Below, piece after piece: positions 9,201-17,200 of a stretch of DNA of 49,797 nucleotides. Below the pieces are notes generated by a model. That model was not told the origin of the DNA. It saw nothing but the letters and a program-made list of their open reading frames with translations, and did not search any database. The position numbers were made by a program, and so were the translations under genes. The stretch spans positions 1 to 49,797 of the forward strand of contig JAYKXP010000241.1 in assembly GCA_037176845.1 (NCBI GenBank). The letters run 5' to 3'. Each line of letters opens with the position of its first letter. Within the stretch, counting starts at the first letter, position 1. This DNA comes from Paramarasmius palmivorus (taxonomy: Eukaryota; Basidiomycota; Agaricomycetes; Agaricales; Marasmiaceae).

Positions 9201-9913
9201 CATCACCACTTTTGTCGTCGCCGCCGCCGTCACCCATATCACTCTTTACCCCACTCGAACTCGCTATAATGACCCAGTCCGACAATTCCTCGATGAACGT
9301 CGACTCAGACACCGGCACGAAGTTCGTGTACGCACCCGGTCACCACGAGAACTGCTGTATCATTCGCAGGTCGCCTATGGAATTCGAGATTCACGGCAAA
9401 GTCCACACTCACCTCTATTCCGCCGGCCACGTTGGCCTCCTCATTGACCAAGCCGAGAACCTAAAGGCTACCCAGGGTCTTCCCGTGTTCGACGTCCCCG
9501 GCTACGTGACGTTCGCCCGCATCGCCAACCACCATTGGGCCAACTTCGAATTGCCCGTCTACGACCCCAAACACCCACTATCTGCTTCGTCTCCTTACGT
9601 TTTGACGAACGTGGACAAGCCCATTCCGCCCAAGGAACTTCTCGCCGTCGAAATCCATGACTTCTTGCACGCCGGTGAAGAAGTCGTCATGCCTGGCTAC
9701 GTGTCCGTATCTGCCAACGACCACGACGCGATGAAGGATATCACTGTTCAGAAAGCTCTCGGAGATCGAAGGAGAGCTCAGGAGGCTGCGAAGAAAAGAG
9801 CTGCGAGGAGGATGGGAAGGAAGGACGTCAAAAAGTCCGACACTCTCGGCTACAAGGATCCCGCCGACGCTTCTCGTCGCAACGGTCGCGCTGGACCCTC
9901 TCGAAGCACCTAA
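206..9913 (+). CDS. Gag-Pol polyprotein of Ty3/gypsy retrotransposon (3235 aa)
   Basis: This single frame encodes the whole retrotransposon machinery. An Arg/Ser- and Ser/Asp-rich disordered N-terminus precedes a Gag core at about residues 561-720. A CCHC zinc knuckle (CX2CX4HX4C) lies at 830-843. Residues 1156-1545 hold a four-fold repeat not expected in Ty3 proteins. The aspartic protease has DSG at D1654. Reverse transcriptase carries YLDD at 1970-1973, and RNase H has TDASS with D2124. Integrase has an HHCC finger at about 2519-2560 and a catalytic triad D2587, D2651 and E2687, with exactly 35 residues between the last two. A GPY/F-like module and a chromodomain-like segment (about 2885-2935) follow. 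Residues 3022-3235 form an extension of unknown function. All catalytic residues are present. Start at ATG 206 is the first in-frame ATG and sits behind a pyrimidine-rich leader. Typical Ty3 Gag-Pol proteins are about 1200-1800 aa, so this one is very large. Confidence 0.95.
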   Translation: MASRTSKRYNLRRLSHRDNAAPAVADVGLPVQDQSSESSLTSQSTDNSLPSDPTSQVPPQARTYAEATQAHAIRRTSEDVPFPRVSGVLDAETVGNNGSTVVSDPRVVATGGSISSSIGDYASTPNKNVYSGNKPGWTTVTRRRARSMEDLRKKTSKSNLKFEVPRDHLSEEQARVIREAENSLTPIQRAAIRMRNEKIRCQDNDSSSESEEEVPVVKDSAKGKDVDRRARVEDYESDSDDEQERTIPNDGNQTDVLIERLRDSADPDMDLAAQRDVLETWNAARDSGIQVNAMRTVGIGEAGGSGSNNRDDAVEHPGVPLRNETEGVETPQDKPPKGKKSGGKKRRSRSRSRSRSKSKGKKTKGKRKSKSRSRSRKRKDAPKPMSSHYERKLEDAVRGGSKTPCPSQTPEYVAQPTNQLPKNSFLAKALKVNQSSKKERKRKQKPSKKRRHSKRKSSLSSSSSPSSDSDDNNGGGKPPSDHSGSSDDSSSSSSESDSSTESGSSSSSSSDSSDDESTSSSSSDSSSSSGNHRSRRRKSKRKAYRQRSKGKRTIKPHPPPTYDGTPDAEKFHNWVMRTGQYCEEGNVPEDEQVMLASNFLRGKALSFFIQKVSRNHSRWTLVEFAKGLFNFCFPLNYRSQQRAKLDECRQGSRSVLEYAYEFEMLNNLVGTTSKREMAIKFWDGLHARIRRELHREKKNKEIHSYDEIFQAAELIELADMEFSTPYPHGRPSKSNNQSSNSNHHQRDKPQSHSDKRHSGRKHHNDRRPSSFQQGSSRGHSRPFGPRRFESSSENHNRDGGRGKSATPKSNGPKTSLTDAEKAELAAQNKCFNCKEVGHMARNCPRNNTFKSNGKRGPPGMSTNSLRYSLRDEDVVLSETTETLDHLSLNSLSISEPLISDEEMEELFSDLPQSPTNSDIGFHNTPPRLPVVEISSEDSEDDPDMPSLQGMTDTEDDWSDDSDSDESSAPASAVSGNSSYDSDSDSEYAGMPPLQDVSDTDDDWNDSSDSDSSESNGQPVGVQSDSSSESDEEYFTSHSWTPETAPEPLQPYKVDYDAPGVMPDNGKYHSCWFPCQYSEYIEDYRKVIKADTNVVNPDPPITVDDLCAERWDGKDKYTWASQAKEVYGYPDSPWSDFFLHGKVDENWYPSVISDPLADAAQFILHDFAPFPGDEDRWGMTSSYRIDVWKVDDEFYEINDFGSEYEPIRVPKHLLETPGFQLATWYAKRLAEKRGIDFKFTGFKGLVNRMGDAYAQGLQYVLAAGIRAYPTPEDPSPNIGVRNRFQVLARPSAGVYFVRDRAERITSTILAGRLRDPNFAVVDWWKATIVRERNKQQRRRHTWIPDEQQHARLQRRREQIAQRRAYRMKRQGDVIANALEKCLEDSAPYPGDPEHLVTMYGSRFSAWTASDDRRVVHMVDRERGYTRKFLTSWLMKPGFKPGEIWASYLAEQAGVPSFQDMDYPRMGKVLANSARETLTRHVPYPSDVNVPREDWYMVYQNPNKHSQFVIEDTVRDFVVMVPAKHLLNPKFNLPDWYLKQVARAEKALEERLRGPLEYEFLPRLFGEPLDDYTRELDKEVDQYDNFLHLFSGNLQWEERENGFVHFISIAGVNIEPKSFPGLQRTSSIVKAINRVVPKPIVIVVMINGKPCRALVDSGSLGDFMSTQVADQLGVHKEYLLKPLPLHMVVQGSRSKIHCGTTVDLRYQKIKSAQYFDIANLSGYDIILGTPWLFQHNVRIGFNPSTVEIGSENKLPIQGENVSEIRAQNIIIEEQTLESARRELKEYAKPICKSAADTPLPPLRAINHTVPLIDEEKIYPWRPSRCPQAFRSQWDQKRKDYTSSGRWEVKTARNTVPMLLIPKSAKQKDLLRIVVDLRERNANTKKVASPLPNIEDITRRVAKHKFRSIIDGKDAYEQIRIIPEHVDRTAVSTPDGTMVSHVIQQGDCNAGATYQALMNHIFSPFIGVFMDVYLDDIVIYSDTLEDHIKHVKQIIDVLERESLFLNEKKLNFLAQELTLLGRVIDDEGIRMDPAKVDAIANWKVPTSKELVSGFLGAVGFLADDLPRIRAPMGILHSLTANATPFRWTFTEQRAFEEIKEIVEKHRNHSRVPLDYSPDHEPIWLVTDASSASIAGVVSQGKEWKSAKVSAFYSAKLNSTQQNYAVHELEMLAGLETMLRYRDILQGIKFTWITDHKGLIHLMKQKNITGRQARWLEKMSEFDFDVVYVPGEENVLSDALSRIYTNDAPGTVRSRSEYTYHDDNVDNDQLSSCGISMPLFAGLEAHAVRTATRRSPRLNSSPADTGRPETSKEFAKRMKGFVRVSGPKRAQEGGSGTHLNSPSPPEGTSEISRPQTSVSSHSEPSHSKGKIKEKIFIRIPSRSTREGSEQPQTSTAVDEQQATRELPAVQSHGTGSGPETGRPEYLETAVSNSADASSSSPSLLDVASSATGGIDIQSFIKNKYSDDSFFKKILDAPKDFKNFEVTTDGLIYLKHSEKSKVLCIPRILINQRSIQEVLISEAHSILAHLGASKTADYLREHVWWKDMVSDIRSYCESCNVCKLTKSDSQRSYGLLHPLSTPARPWDAIGVDFVGPLPESKNRDGNFDQITVIIDLFTSMVHLVPSKTTYTARQVAELMFEQVYKLHGLPRRIVSDRDSLFTSIFWKRLHELIGTKLNMSSAYHPQSDGATERANRTIVQMLRQCISPNQKDWVSKLPAIEFAINSARSESTGYAPFFLNSGQMPRSMLWTSDVSDEYPSVRVFARQRRLALMAAHDSILESRVKQVRAANRKRRVEPFKEGELVYVSTKNLTFPKGLARKLVPRYIGPYKILKDFGNHSFRVDLPSEYLAKGIHPVFHASLLRVHVPNDDRRFPGRLPSQLGESPEAEGQWKIEKVLSHSGTRENASFEVQWSSGDRTWLSYSEISEMPCFSEYLDLLGISSIAELTRSAKELPEPEEDEDHIEVGNIQFPIPINPLDCALTIFLDFLSSISSSSPAPSSRSSSPLLSSPPPSPISLFTPLELAIMTQSDNSSMNVDSDTGTKFVYAPGHHENCCIIRRSPMEFEIHGKVHTHLYSAGHVGLLIDQAENLKATQGLPVFDVPGYVTFARIANHHWANFELPVYDPKHPLSASSPYVLTNVDKPIPPKELLAVEIHDFLHAGEEVVMPGYVSVSANDHDAMKDITVQKALGDRRRAQEAAKKRAARRMGRKDVKKSDTLGYKDPADASRRNGRAGPSRST
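2693..2734 (+). other. Gag CCHC zinc knuckle
   Basis: Residues 830-843 read C-F-N-C, then H after four residues and C after four more, the nucleocapsid RNA-binding knuckle. It marks the end of Gag; everything from here to the protease at residue about 1640 is extra to the standard Ty3 plan. Confidence 0.93.
3671..3903 (+). repeat. Internal protein repeat 1 of 4 (Gag-protease spacer)
   Basis: Residues about 1156-1233. The module has a helix-like lead, then APFPGDEDRW, a Y/V-rich middle, VPKHLLETPGFQL and WYAKRLAEKRG. The shared pattern across the four copies is [AVR]xxPxxD near the start, VPxxLLxxPxF in the second half and a terminal W[YW]xxxxAxE-like helix. Confidence 0.75.
3958..4197 (+). 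repeat. Internal protein repeat 2 of 4
   Basis: Residues about 1251-1331. This is the most diverged copy: RAYPTPED replaces APFPGD, followed by RFQV, YFVRD, LAGRLRDPNFAVVDWWKA. Order and spacing of the landmarks match the other copies. It begins 287 bases after copy 1. Confidence 0.65.
4327..4572 (+). repeat. Internal protein repeat 3 of 4
   Basis: Residues about 1374-1455. It carries SAPYPGDPEH, RFSAW, a VHMVDRERG segment, LTSWLMKPGFKPGEIW and YLAEQAG, matching the landmarks of copies 1 and 4. An Arg/Gln-rich basic linker separates it from copy 2. Confidence 0.72.
4612..4840 (+). repeat. Internal protein repeat 4 of 4
   Basis: Residues about 1469-1545. It carries HVPYPSD, WYMVYQ, FVIEDTVRDF, VPAKHLLNPKFNLPDWY and LKQVARAE. 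VPAKHLLNPKFNL here and VPKHLLETPGFQL in copy 1 are the clearest paired segments. It begins 285 bases after copy 3, almost the same spacing as between copies 1 and 2. Confidence 0.75.
9111..9271 (+). promoter_or_regulatory. Possible internal promoter/leader inside gag-pol before codon 3022
   Basis: CTATAAAT at 9111-9118 is followed by about 150 bases rich in CT and TCGTCG runs, and then ATG at 9269-9271 in the same frame. TATA box, pyrimidine-rich stretch and ATG in this order look like a fungal promoter and 5' leader that is also translated as a low-complexity Ser/Pro linker. A separate 214-aa product is possible. No direct evidence of transcription exists here. Confidence 0.35.
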
Positions 9914-10100
9914 TCATCATTTCCTATCCTCACAAAAAAAAAAAAAAAAACACCATTCTTTATCAACTTCATATATTTCCTATCAGAACTTCGACACTCT
10001 TATTGTTACCACAGAAAACTCCATAAAACCTACACTATTCATTCATCAAATCATTTACTTTACAACTTATACCATACCCTTGTCGTTTAGCCCATTGCAT
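9914..10100 (+). other. 3' untranslated part of the retrotransposon
   Basis: No gene. It holds an A homopolymer of about 18 bases near 9932-9950 and AT-rich sequence between the stop codon and the polypurine tract. Confidence 0.7.
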
Positions 10101-10116
10101 GGCCTAGGAGGGCGTA
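10101..10116 (+). other. Polypurine-like tract before 3' LTR
   Basis: The purine-rich AGGAGGG core lies directly before the TGTGAC that opens the 3' LTR. This is the expected position for the plus-strand primer of an LTR retrotransposon. Confidence 0.7.
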
Positions 10117-10321
10117 TGTGACGCGCCGACTCGTCGTCGGAGACTTTCGGACATTTCTTACCTTAGAGTACCATCTCAGTCGCAAGTACCGTACCAGTCG
10201 TTTATCGAGTATATAAGCTAGAGAAGTACAGAGTAGTTATTTTTAGTGGTTTTGAATCTACAGACTTACACCTGTTCTTTCGAGACCCTCTAGTGTGACT
10301 TGCATTCCCGCGTTGGTCACA
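10117..10321 (+). repeat. 3' LTR (205 bases)
   Basis: It opens with TGTGAC and closes with GTCACA, giving perfect 6-bp inverted ends and the canonical TG...CA termini. The last 27 bases equal the window's first 27. It is short for an LTR but within the range of fungal Ty3 elements. Confidence 0.92.
10210..10217 (+). promoter_or_regulatory. TATA box in LTR
   Basis: TATATAAG lies 94 bases into the LTR. In the 5' copy it would drive transcription starting about 25-35 bases downstream, leaving a short R-U5 part. Confidence 0.65.
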
Positions 10322-10982
10322 GTTGAAGGGCTCTCAGCTGTCCTTAATCATCGAAATTGATAGCATACCTAAAAGCCCTGGACTTCTGGAATTGAAGATT
10401 CCCTATACATATATAACTTCCACGTCGCTCGACAATCTGAAGTGTGGAATGATGCTCCACGATATTCCGAGTGCACGCGTATCCTTTATCCTGTTAGCCA
10501 TGAAGCAATTTTCCGGGTGTTTCTCCAGTCGTAGGGAAATACGCACCGAGGGTCATAGTTTGGTAGATTCTAGGCTTACCAACATGAAATGCCCATTAAC
10601 GGAGCAACCTGAACAACTTCAGGAGATGTCCAGCGGAGATTTTGATAGTACTAAGGATGACTGGGCTATGAGCAGCTAGTACGTGGTACTTTCACTTCCC
10701 AAATTGATAAGCACTCACATGGCAGTCTACAAGGTTATATCTTGAACCACGACCGTCGACCGATGCTAAGACTGCCTGATCAGTCGAGATCCTTAGTAAC
10801 CACCCTACGGATGCACGCAATTGTCAAAACCCGTCACTAGTGCTTATTTGCGAGCCACCGCATGGTATGACAGAATAACAATCGTCTGACACCACCTTCG
10901 GCACTACTAGTACCCAATGTCTTTCCTACGCCCAAGAGTCGTGGAAACATCTCGGAAATTTTGCGGATAGACCAATCCTTGC
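10322..10982. other. Intergenic stretch without supported gene
   Basis: A 118-codon open frame at 10323-10679 has no recognisable domain and begins at the LTR junction, so it is not called. No repeat or RNA gene was recognised. The right part is the upstream region of the secreted-protein gene at 11025. Confidence 0.6.
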
Positions 10983-10990
10983 TATAAAAG
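10983..10990 (+). promoter_or_regulatory. TATA box of truncated secreted-protein gene
   Basis: TATAAAAG lies 42 bases before the ATG at 11025, a normal distance for a strongly expressed basidiomycete gene with a short leader. Confidence 0.65.
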
Positions 10991-11024
10991 CATTTCACAA
11001 TCCCAAGAGTCATTGCAACGCAAA

Positions 11025-11189
11025 ATGCGGTCCCTTTCTGCCCTGGTATGCTTGGTTCTCCTCGCTGCTTTCGACATTACAGTCGCCGTACCGACCGCTA
11101 GCACCGTCAGCGAGAGGACGACGCGCACCGTTACTGCACCAGCACCTCTTGCCAGCGAATGCGCGGACGCGAATGAGTTCACCTACTAG
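11025..11189 (+). pseudogene. Small secreted protein, truncated by Helitron insertion
   Basis: ATG 11025 opens a 54-codon frame. Its first about 21 residues are a textbook secretion signal: Met-Arg, then a Leu/Val/Ala-rich core (SALVCLVLLAAF), then a small-residue cleavage site near TVAVPTA. A Thr/Ser/Ala-rich mature start follows. The frame ends TAC-TAG at 11184-11189, and the CTAG at 11186-11189 is the terminal tetranucleotide of the Helitron. The last codon is thus split by the junction and the stop belongs to the transposon. The rest of the host gene should lie beyond the Helitron's other end but was not recognised. A TATA box precedes it. The original product is unknown; secretion is inferred from the signal sequence only. 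Confidence 0.68.
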
Positions 11190-11199
11190 TCAAATGTGG

Positions 11200-11217
11200 G
11201 TCAGCGTTGCCGCTGAC
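11200..11217 (-). terminator. Helitron 3' terminal hairpin
   Basis: GTCAGCG (11200-11206) and CGCTGAC (11211-11217) form a perfect 7-bp stem around a 4-base loop. It lies 10 bases from the CTAG end, the place where Helitron rolling-circle replication is known to terminate. Confidence 0.88.
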
Positions 11218-11241
11218 AGGCCGAGTTCGGCATATCTTCAT

Positions 11242-14200
11242 TCACTCAAGATCATTGCAAGAGTAAATGAGCATGGCAGCCTCATATGTACCATGAGTTG
11301 TGGCCAAGTTCAAGTTGCGCTGAGTTATATTGGAATTGTATGTATAAACACCTCTTTGTGAGCCACCTGACATTCCATCATGGTACCACACATTGAACAT
11401 GTTATCTATAGAACGGGAAACAAAGTGGGAGCCATCGAAATATACTATACCCCTTAGTGTATATCCTGTATCCTTTGTTGCTATAGGAATTGTGACAAAT
11501 GTGTCAATATAGGGTAGCTGCTGTGTAGTGTGATTTTTTCTTAAATGTATTCCAAGTAAATGAGGTTTTGATCCATAAGTATAGCGTGAGTTGACAATAT
11601 TATTGCAAGAATGACAAGCATGAGATGACCTGGCTGTGGATTCAATGCCAGTAATGTTTCTAAGAAGAGCAGATACAGAAGATGTGATTGTCATCCCTTG
11701 ATCTATAAAAGTGATATATTTATATGACTCACGGGGTGTATTTGTGGTATGTGGTATATCACAATGAGCACAATAGTCCTCACGCATTGTAGAAGGCAGT
11801 TCAATTGACAGAGAGCTCCTCATAACATCCTCAGCTGAAGCAAAAGCTCCATAAGTGAATAATTCAGGGTGTTGTTCAGCAAGTGTAGCACGATATAAGT
11901 CTCTTGCCTCAGTTATAGACAGTGCATTATTCTTACAAAGCAAAAATGAGTCTGCCAACTGTCTTAGTATTGGGTTACCTGTGCAGGTGAAATATGACGA
12001 CCATCTGCTTTGATCAGTGTTCCATAGTAGCCATAAGATAGAGAGCACAGAATCATATGCACAGCTGTTTGCAGACCATACAGGTGCAGATAGACTGGCA
12101 AAGGAGGAACCAACATGTTGTGGAGATACAACTCTGCCTCGTTTCCCTTCGTCCTGCATCATTGACATATTTCTAGATACAACCTTGCGCTTGGTGGCCA
12201 GTACATTTGATGAAGGAAGTGAAAGTGGCTGCAAACTTGGTTTATCTGGCAGAGTTATAGTAATAGCCTCAGTCTGTTGCTTTGAGAATTCCTTTTTGTT
12301 GACAATTTTCCAAGCCAAATCTTGTATGTCAACAGGCACCAGAGGATCACTAGCACTCCATCGTATAGATTTATACACAGAATCAGGGACATAGTCCATC
12401 CCCATATGTTCTCGAAATGATTGAATAAGTGTGTTTCTTGTTGAACCAGATACTGTTACAGGGAGTGTGTTCTCATACATACGTTTAGTAATGTCATCCA
12501 ACAACTCAAGCTCCCTATATTCTTGACGCAGATCACTACCCCGGAGACCTTTAGTAATCTTTTCAGGATCAAAACCTTGAAGAATAATAGTGCCTTTAGC
12601 AGTTGAGCTTCTAGAAAGAGCTGTATAGTAGCCATGAAAATCATGGCAGTTGTTCAGGTGAACCACATTAGATAGCCTTGTTTTACCTTGTGATGAATAG
12701 TCAGTCATTGCAAAGCAGGGTAGAACATCAACCTGGGTATGAATGACATATAAACAGTCACCATTAGGAAAAGTAATCTTGACCTCCTCTGAAGTTGGTG
12801 TAATGGGTATGACATTGTCAGGAAGACCTGGTATTGATACCAATGAAGGTGGATTGGTCAATTTGACAAAGAGAGTGTCCAGATAACATCTATCTGACTG
12901 TCCACGAGATGTCCATCCAACCACTGTAGCCTCTTGTCCCCTAGTCACATTAAGTTCAGTAGCAAGGTTTTTGCGAATCGTAACCGGCATTCCTTTACAA
13001 ATTTGTAGACGACCAGGGGTAAAGGTGTTACATGCTGATGGGTCTAGTGACCAAATTTTTTCCTTCATAGCAGCAGAAAGATGGGTGAGTCTGAGCACCT
13101 TTTCTGATGTGGGCTTATCAGTAGTATGTGGCTTCACAATATCCTCTGAGTAAAAAGTAGACAGAGTCTGAGCTGTCTCTTGGGCATATCGCTGTACACC
13201 TATCTCATTTATTGCATCCTTCTGTGCATTCCAAGCTGTTATTACAGCAACATTGTGGAATTCTGGATCATTGACAGATTGTCCTCCTGGTATGTTGGTA
13301 GTCACCTTGGAATTAAGAAAGGCAATATCTGCAGGAGTACAGTTCTTATAGCGCATGTTCTCCAAGGCTGTTCTAAGACGTGCATCTTCTTTTGTCTGAG
13401 AGCGTTGTCGCATATTCTGGCGCAGTATCACAACCGTTGTAACATGATGCCAGAGAGACTTTCCAATAGCCTCCTCCTGCTGATGTGCAGTATTTATAAA
13501 AGCCCCTATTTTACGACCATATAGAGAGGCACCTTCTTTACCAACAGGGGGAGGCAATTGGGCAAAGTCACCAGCAAAAATCATATTAATTCCTCCAAAA
13601 GGAACATCTTCATGTAAGAGAGCCTGGGACAGCTGACGACTAATTCTATACATTTCCCAAGCTGAAAGCATCGATACCTCATCAAAAAACACATACTGTA
13701 CTCCCATCAACCTTTCACGCACATTAGGAAGAGTAGATCCTTGTGATGCTCTGTTATTAATGCCAAAGGCGGAATGATAGGTTGATCCACCTAGAAGGGC
13801 AGCAGCACTTCCAGTTGGTGCTACAACAAGTAGCCTATATGATTCATTGCGCAGGGCAAAGAAGTGAATGAGAGCCCTGAGTACTGTTGATTTACCAGTA
13901 CCACCCATGCCACCAATATACATATTTAACTGAGGTGGGCCAATACAAGATGCATGGTTAGCAATGATTCGGAATGCCCTAGCCTGCTCTGTATTCAAAT
14001 CAAACTGTGTTATTGTGTCACTGATGTGAGCTTGTTTTTCAGCTGCATGAAATGTATTAGACAGATAAGACTTATCAACTATATGTACTTGTCCCTTTTG
14101 TGTAGGTCTATTTCGCATATCACGATCTTGTATGAACTGGTCACGTATCTGTTGAGGAACACTGTTTGTACGTCTCTCAAGTTCAGCCTGTCTCTTGTCC

Positions 14201-17200
14201 ATCAGAGCAGTCTTCCACTTATCCCTTGATTGAGTTGGCACTCTGGTCATATCAGGCAGAGTGAAACCACTAAAGTGCTTGGGTGAAGACCAACCAATGC
14301 TAGTAAGAAGGCTAAGCATTTCAGCCTTGTCCTTAGCCGCCTTCTGATTACCCTTTGAGAATATGCTAAGCCTGGTAAGGAGTTCAAGCTCATCACCATC
14401 CTGTAAAGGAAAGGTAGTTTCAACATTAGTGTCTTCATATTGTGGTGACAGGTCATCATTATCATCATCATCATCATCATCAAGGGCATCCATCATAGGA
14501 TCCCAGCTTGAGGACAGGCTATTTGCCTTTTTCATCTGTGCTCTGTAATCATCCCTAGCATCAAGACACTGGTACTTTATCATCATATTTTCCATCAGGG
14601 CAAGCTGGCGAGATGAGAAGTTGTATTGTTCAAATGCCTGTGACCAAGTCAAAGCAGGTGGTTTCAGATCTGTTGCAACTGCCCAGGGCTTAAAAAGTGT
14701 GAGCATGGTGCAACAGTAATAGTCGTAATCACCTTGGTCCCTTCTTGGTAGGGTAGCACCTACAAAGTTTACAACAACCTTGTCACTGTCTTTCACAATA
14801 CGTGCAATATGTGTCTTGTATAGATCATGGTTATCCTGAAAGTTATAGTGATTTTTGGGAAGCCGACAATCGATAGACACTGTATCAGACATAGTTGTTT
14901 CGTCAGACTTAACTTCCTTCTTAGTACGCTTATTTTTCTTTGGGCGTGCTACACGTGAAGCTACCCGAATCCAATCATAGAGACAGAAATCTACAGCCTC
15001 AACAGGACGCTTGACATAATCATCGACAGGAGAAAGCCCTATGATTCTATTACCCTTCTTGACTAATGCTACCTTCTCAGGCTTCTTGAGATGGTCATCA
15101 ATGTTTAGAGAATTGCGTATATGACTAACATATTGTTGCCAGTAGAATGGGATAAACTTGTGATCAGTATAGTGGTCAGGGAAGCCTAGTAAATAAGAGC
15201 AAATCAAAGGAGCACCAAACTCCATTTTTGTGCTTAACACATTGACAACCTTGGTCAACAGCCGTCTTGCAGAATCCAGTGAACCCTTTGAGCCAACCAC
15301 AGATGACTTGGTCTTAGAGAATGTAGAGAGAATTGCATCAAAGACCACGTGTGTTTTCAGTGAAGCTTTGGTGATATAATCTGAGACATATAGAACTACT
15401 GACTTGATGGCAGTACCAGAAAGAAGGAGAGTTACATCTGTATTACATCGGAGTAAATAGGTAAGGGGATATGAAAAGGTATTAATCCATGCCTCATTCT
15501 TTCTTACAGAGACAGCTCCAGACTGTCTGTCTACAGTTGTACGTATAAACAGCTGACGGGGGAATCTGGCACGGCATTTACCCCAACGGTTGTCCTTACA
15601 TCCTTTGTAAAGGTGTTTCTTCTTAACAGTACCATCCTTCCTGAGATTGCGGTCACACTTATGTCGATTACATTTAAGTAACAGATCATTGACAGTGGCC
15701 TTATATTTTTTTCTCCAAGCAAGACTTAGTCGACATGCAGTACATGAAGTGTCAATTTTATGGAAACTATGCTTTGTACACTTGCCAGGAGGAGGTGTTG
15801 GTAAGGTTTCAGTAGGCTCTTTGTAGTCGTCAGCTGACAACGCCTCTTTTTCTGCCTGGATAACTTGATCCAGTGATGCATCCATAAAATCACCAGAGAA
15901 CACACTCTCAAGATATTCAATCAATTTTTGTTGAAAGACAGAGTCATTCTCCAGCAATCTAGCCCTAATCTGTTCAGGTGTCATTGCACCTTTGATCCAA
16001 AGAAGTAAATGTAGATGCAAGGTAAGCCTACCTTGTTGCTCCACAACACCATAATGGGCATCATGTTCACCATACAAACCACGGTGTTTTGAGTTGTATC
16101 CTAGTACATCTTCAATGAAGAGGTTCACCATGAAATTGAAGAAACGAGCTGCTGCAACGGGATTGTCACAAATGCGCTTCACCCTTTCAGTGTGGCCCAA
16201 TATGACTGGCTTGAACACTTCCTCTGTACCTCCATAGTAAAGAGCAATAGGGTGTCTTTCATCAGCAGGTGCAATAGTAATATACCATGTAGGTGCTCCT
16301 TTGTGGACAATTAAGGACCAGACTTCATTACGCATATACTTCTTTGATGTTGTTGACCCAGCCACCTTTCCAGCAACACGGTCCAAGTCAGACAGCACTC
16401 TGAAACAATCCTTCTCTGCATCTGTGGATGGTTTGACCTTTTCACCCTTCTCCATTCTCTCAGCTATGTTCTGTAGTACACCTTGATCCAGGTTGTTAAT
16501 TCGGTCTGCAACAGATGAAAAGGATGCTTTATCAGCTAGAAGCCAACCTGACTGTGTTGCTGACTTCACCTGCTGGTGACTGAAGGCCACAATAGGAAAG
16601 TTAGGGTCTGTCTGAAATCTCTTGTCATGATACATCAGCAGCCAGCGCTTATGGAGTTCCTCAGACAAGGCAGTTGTACCCAACCCCCCTAAACCATAGG
16701 GGAACAGCCATGGAAACATCTTTGGATACAGTGATGGATTTTTCCACATTGACTCAGGGGTTGAATTGTGGCCAAAAGCCAATACTTTACCACCTGAAGT
16801 GAAGTGTCTACAAGCAATACCAGTAATTTCTTCCTTTGTCAATTGGGACAAGTCCTCACCGGTAATTCCATGTACAGTGAAAGCACAACCATTGTCCACT
16901 CCATCTTCATCTTCATTGTCATTAACAGCCTCTGCTTCACGATTTTTATTTGTAGAAGATTCATTCCAGGTCACGGCACATGGAGGTGAAGATTCACTGT
17001 ATGTCAGCAAGTTTGTGTCAGAAAAGGCAACATCCTGATAGTCAACATGGTTCAGTATCAACCACTGTAAAGCATTTTTAACAGCATTTCTTCTGACCAA
17101 AAAGGGAGTACGAGCAAAGTCAGCCTCGGTTGGCTCAGCAGGACCAGTGAAAAGAATTGCAAGCACTTCTTCAATATCTGACAGAGGAGGCGGGAGAATT

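Larger units (their letters stand above)
1..10321 (+). mobile_element. Ty3/gypsy LTR retrotransposon (chromovirus-like), 5' LTR cut by window edge
   Basis: The first 27 bases are identical to bases 10295-10321, which end the 3' LTR. The element therefore runs from the tail of the 5' LTR through one long Gag-Pol frame (206-9913), a purine-rich tract and a complete 3' LTR. The order is Gag, CCHC knuckle, protease, reverse transcriptase, RNase H, integrase and chromodomain-like tail, which is the Ty3/gypsy order. The coding frame has no stop or frameshift, so the copy looks young or recently active. LTR identity, the usual age measure, cannot be checked because most of the 5' LTR lies outside the window. 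The target-site duplication is also unverifiable; GTTGA directly after the 3' LTR is the candidate. Confidence 0.95.

Noticed and set aside
10323..10679. A 118-codon open frame directly after the 3' LTR
   Set aside because: No domain, no promoter-like signal of its own, and composition typical of chance frames. It starts at the LTR junction.
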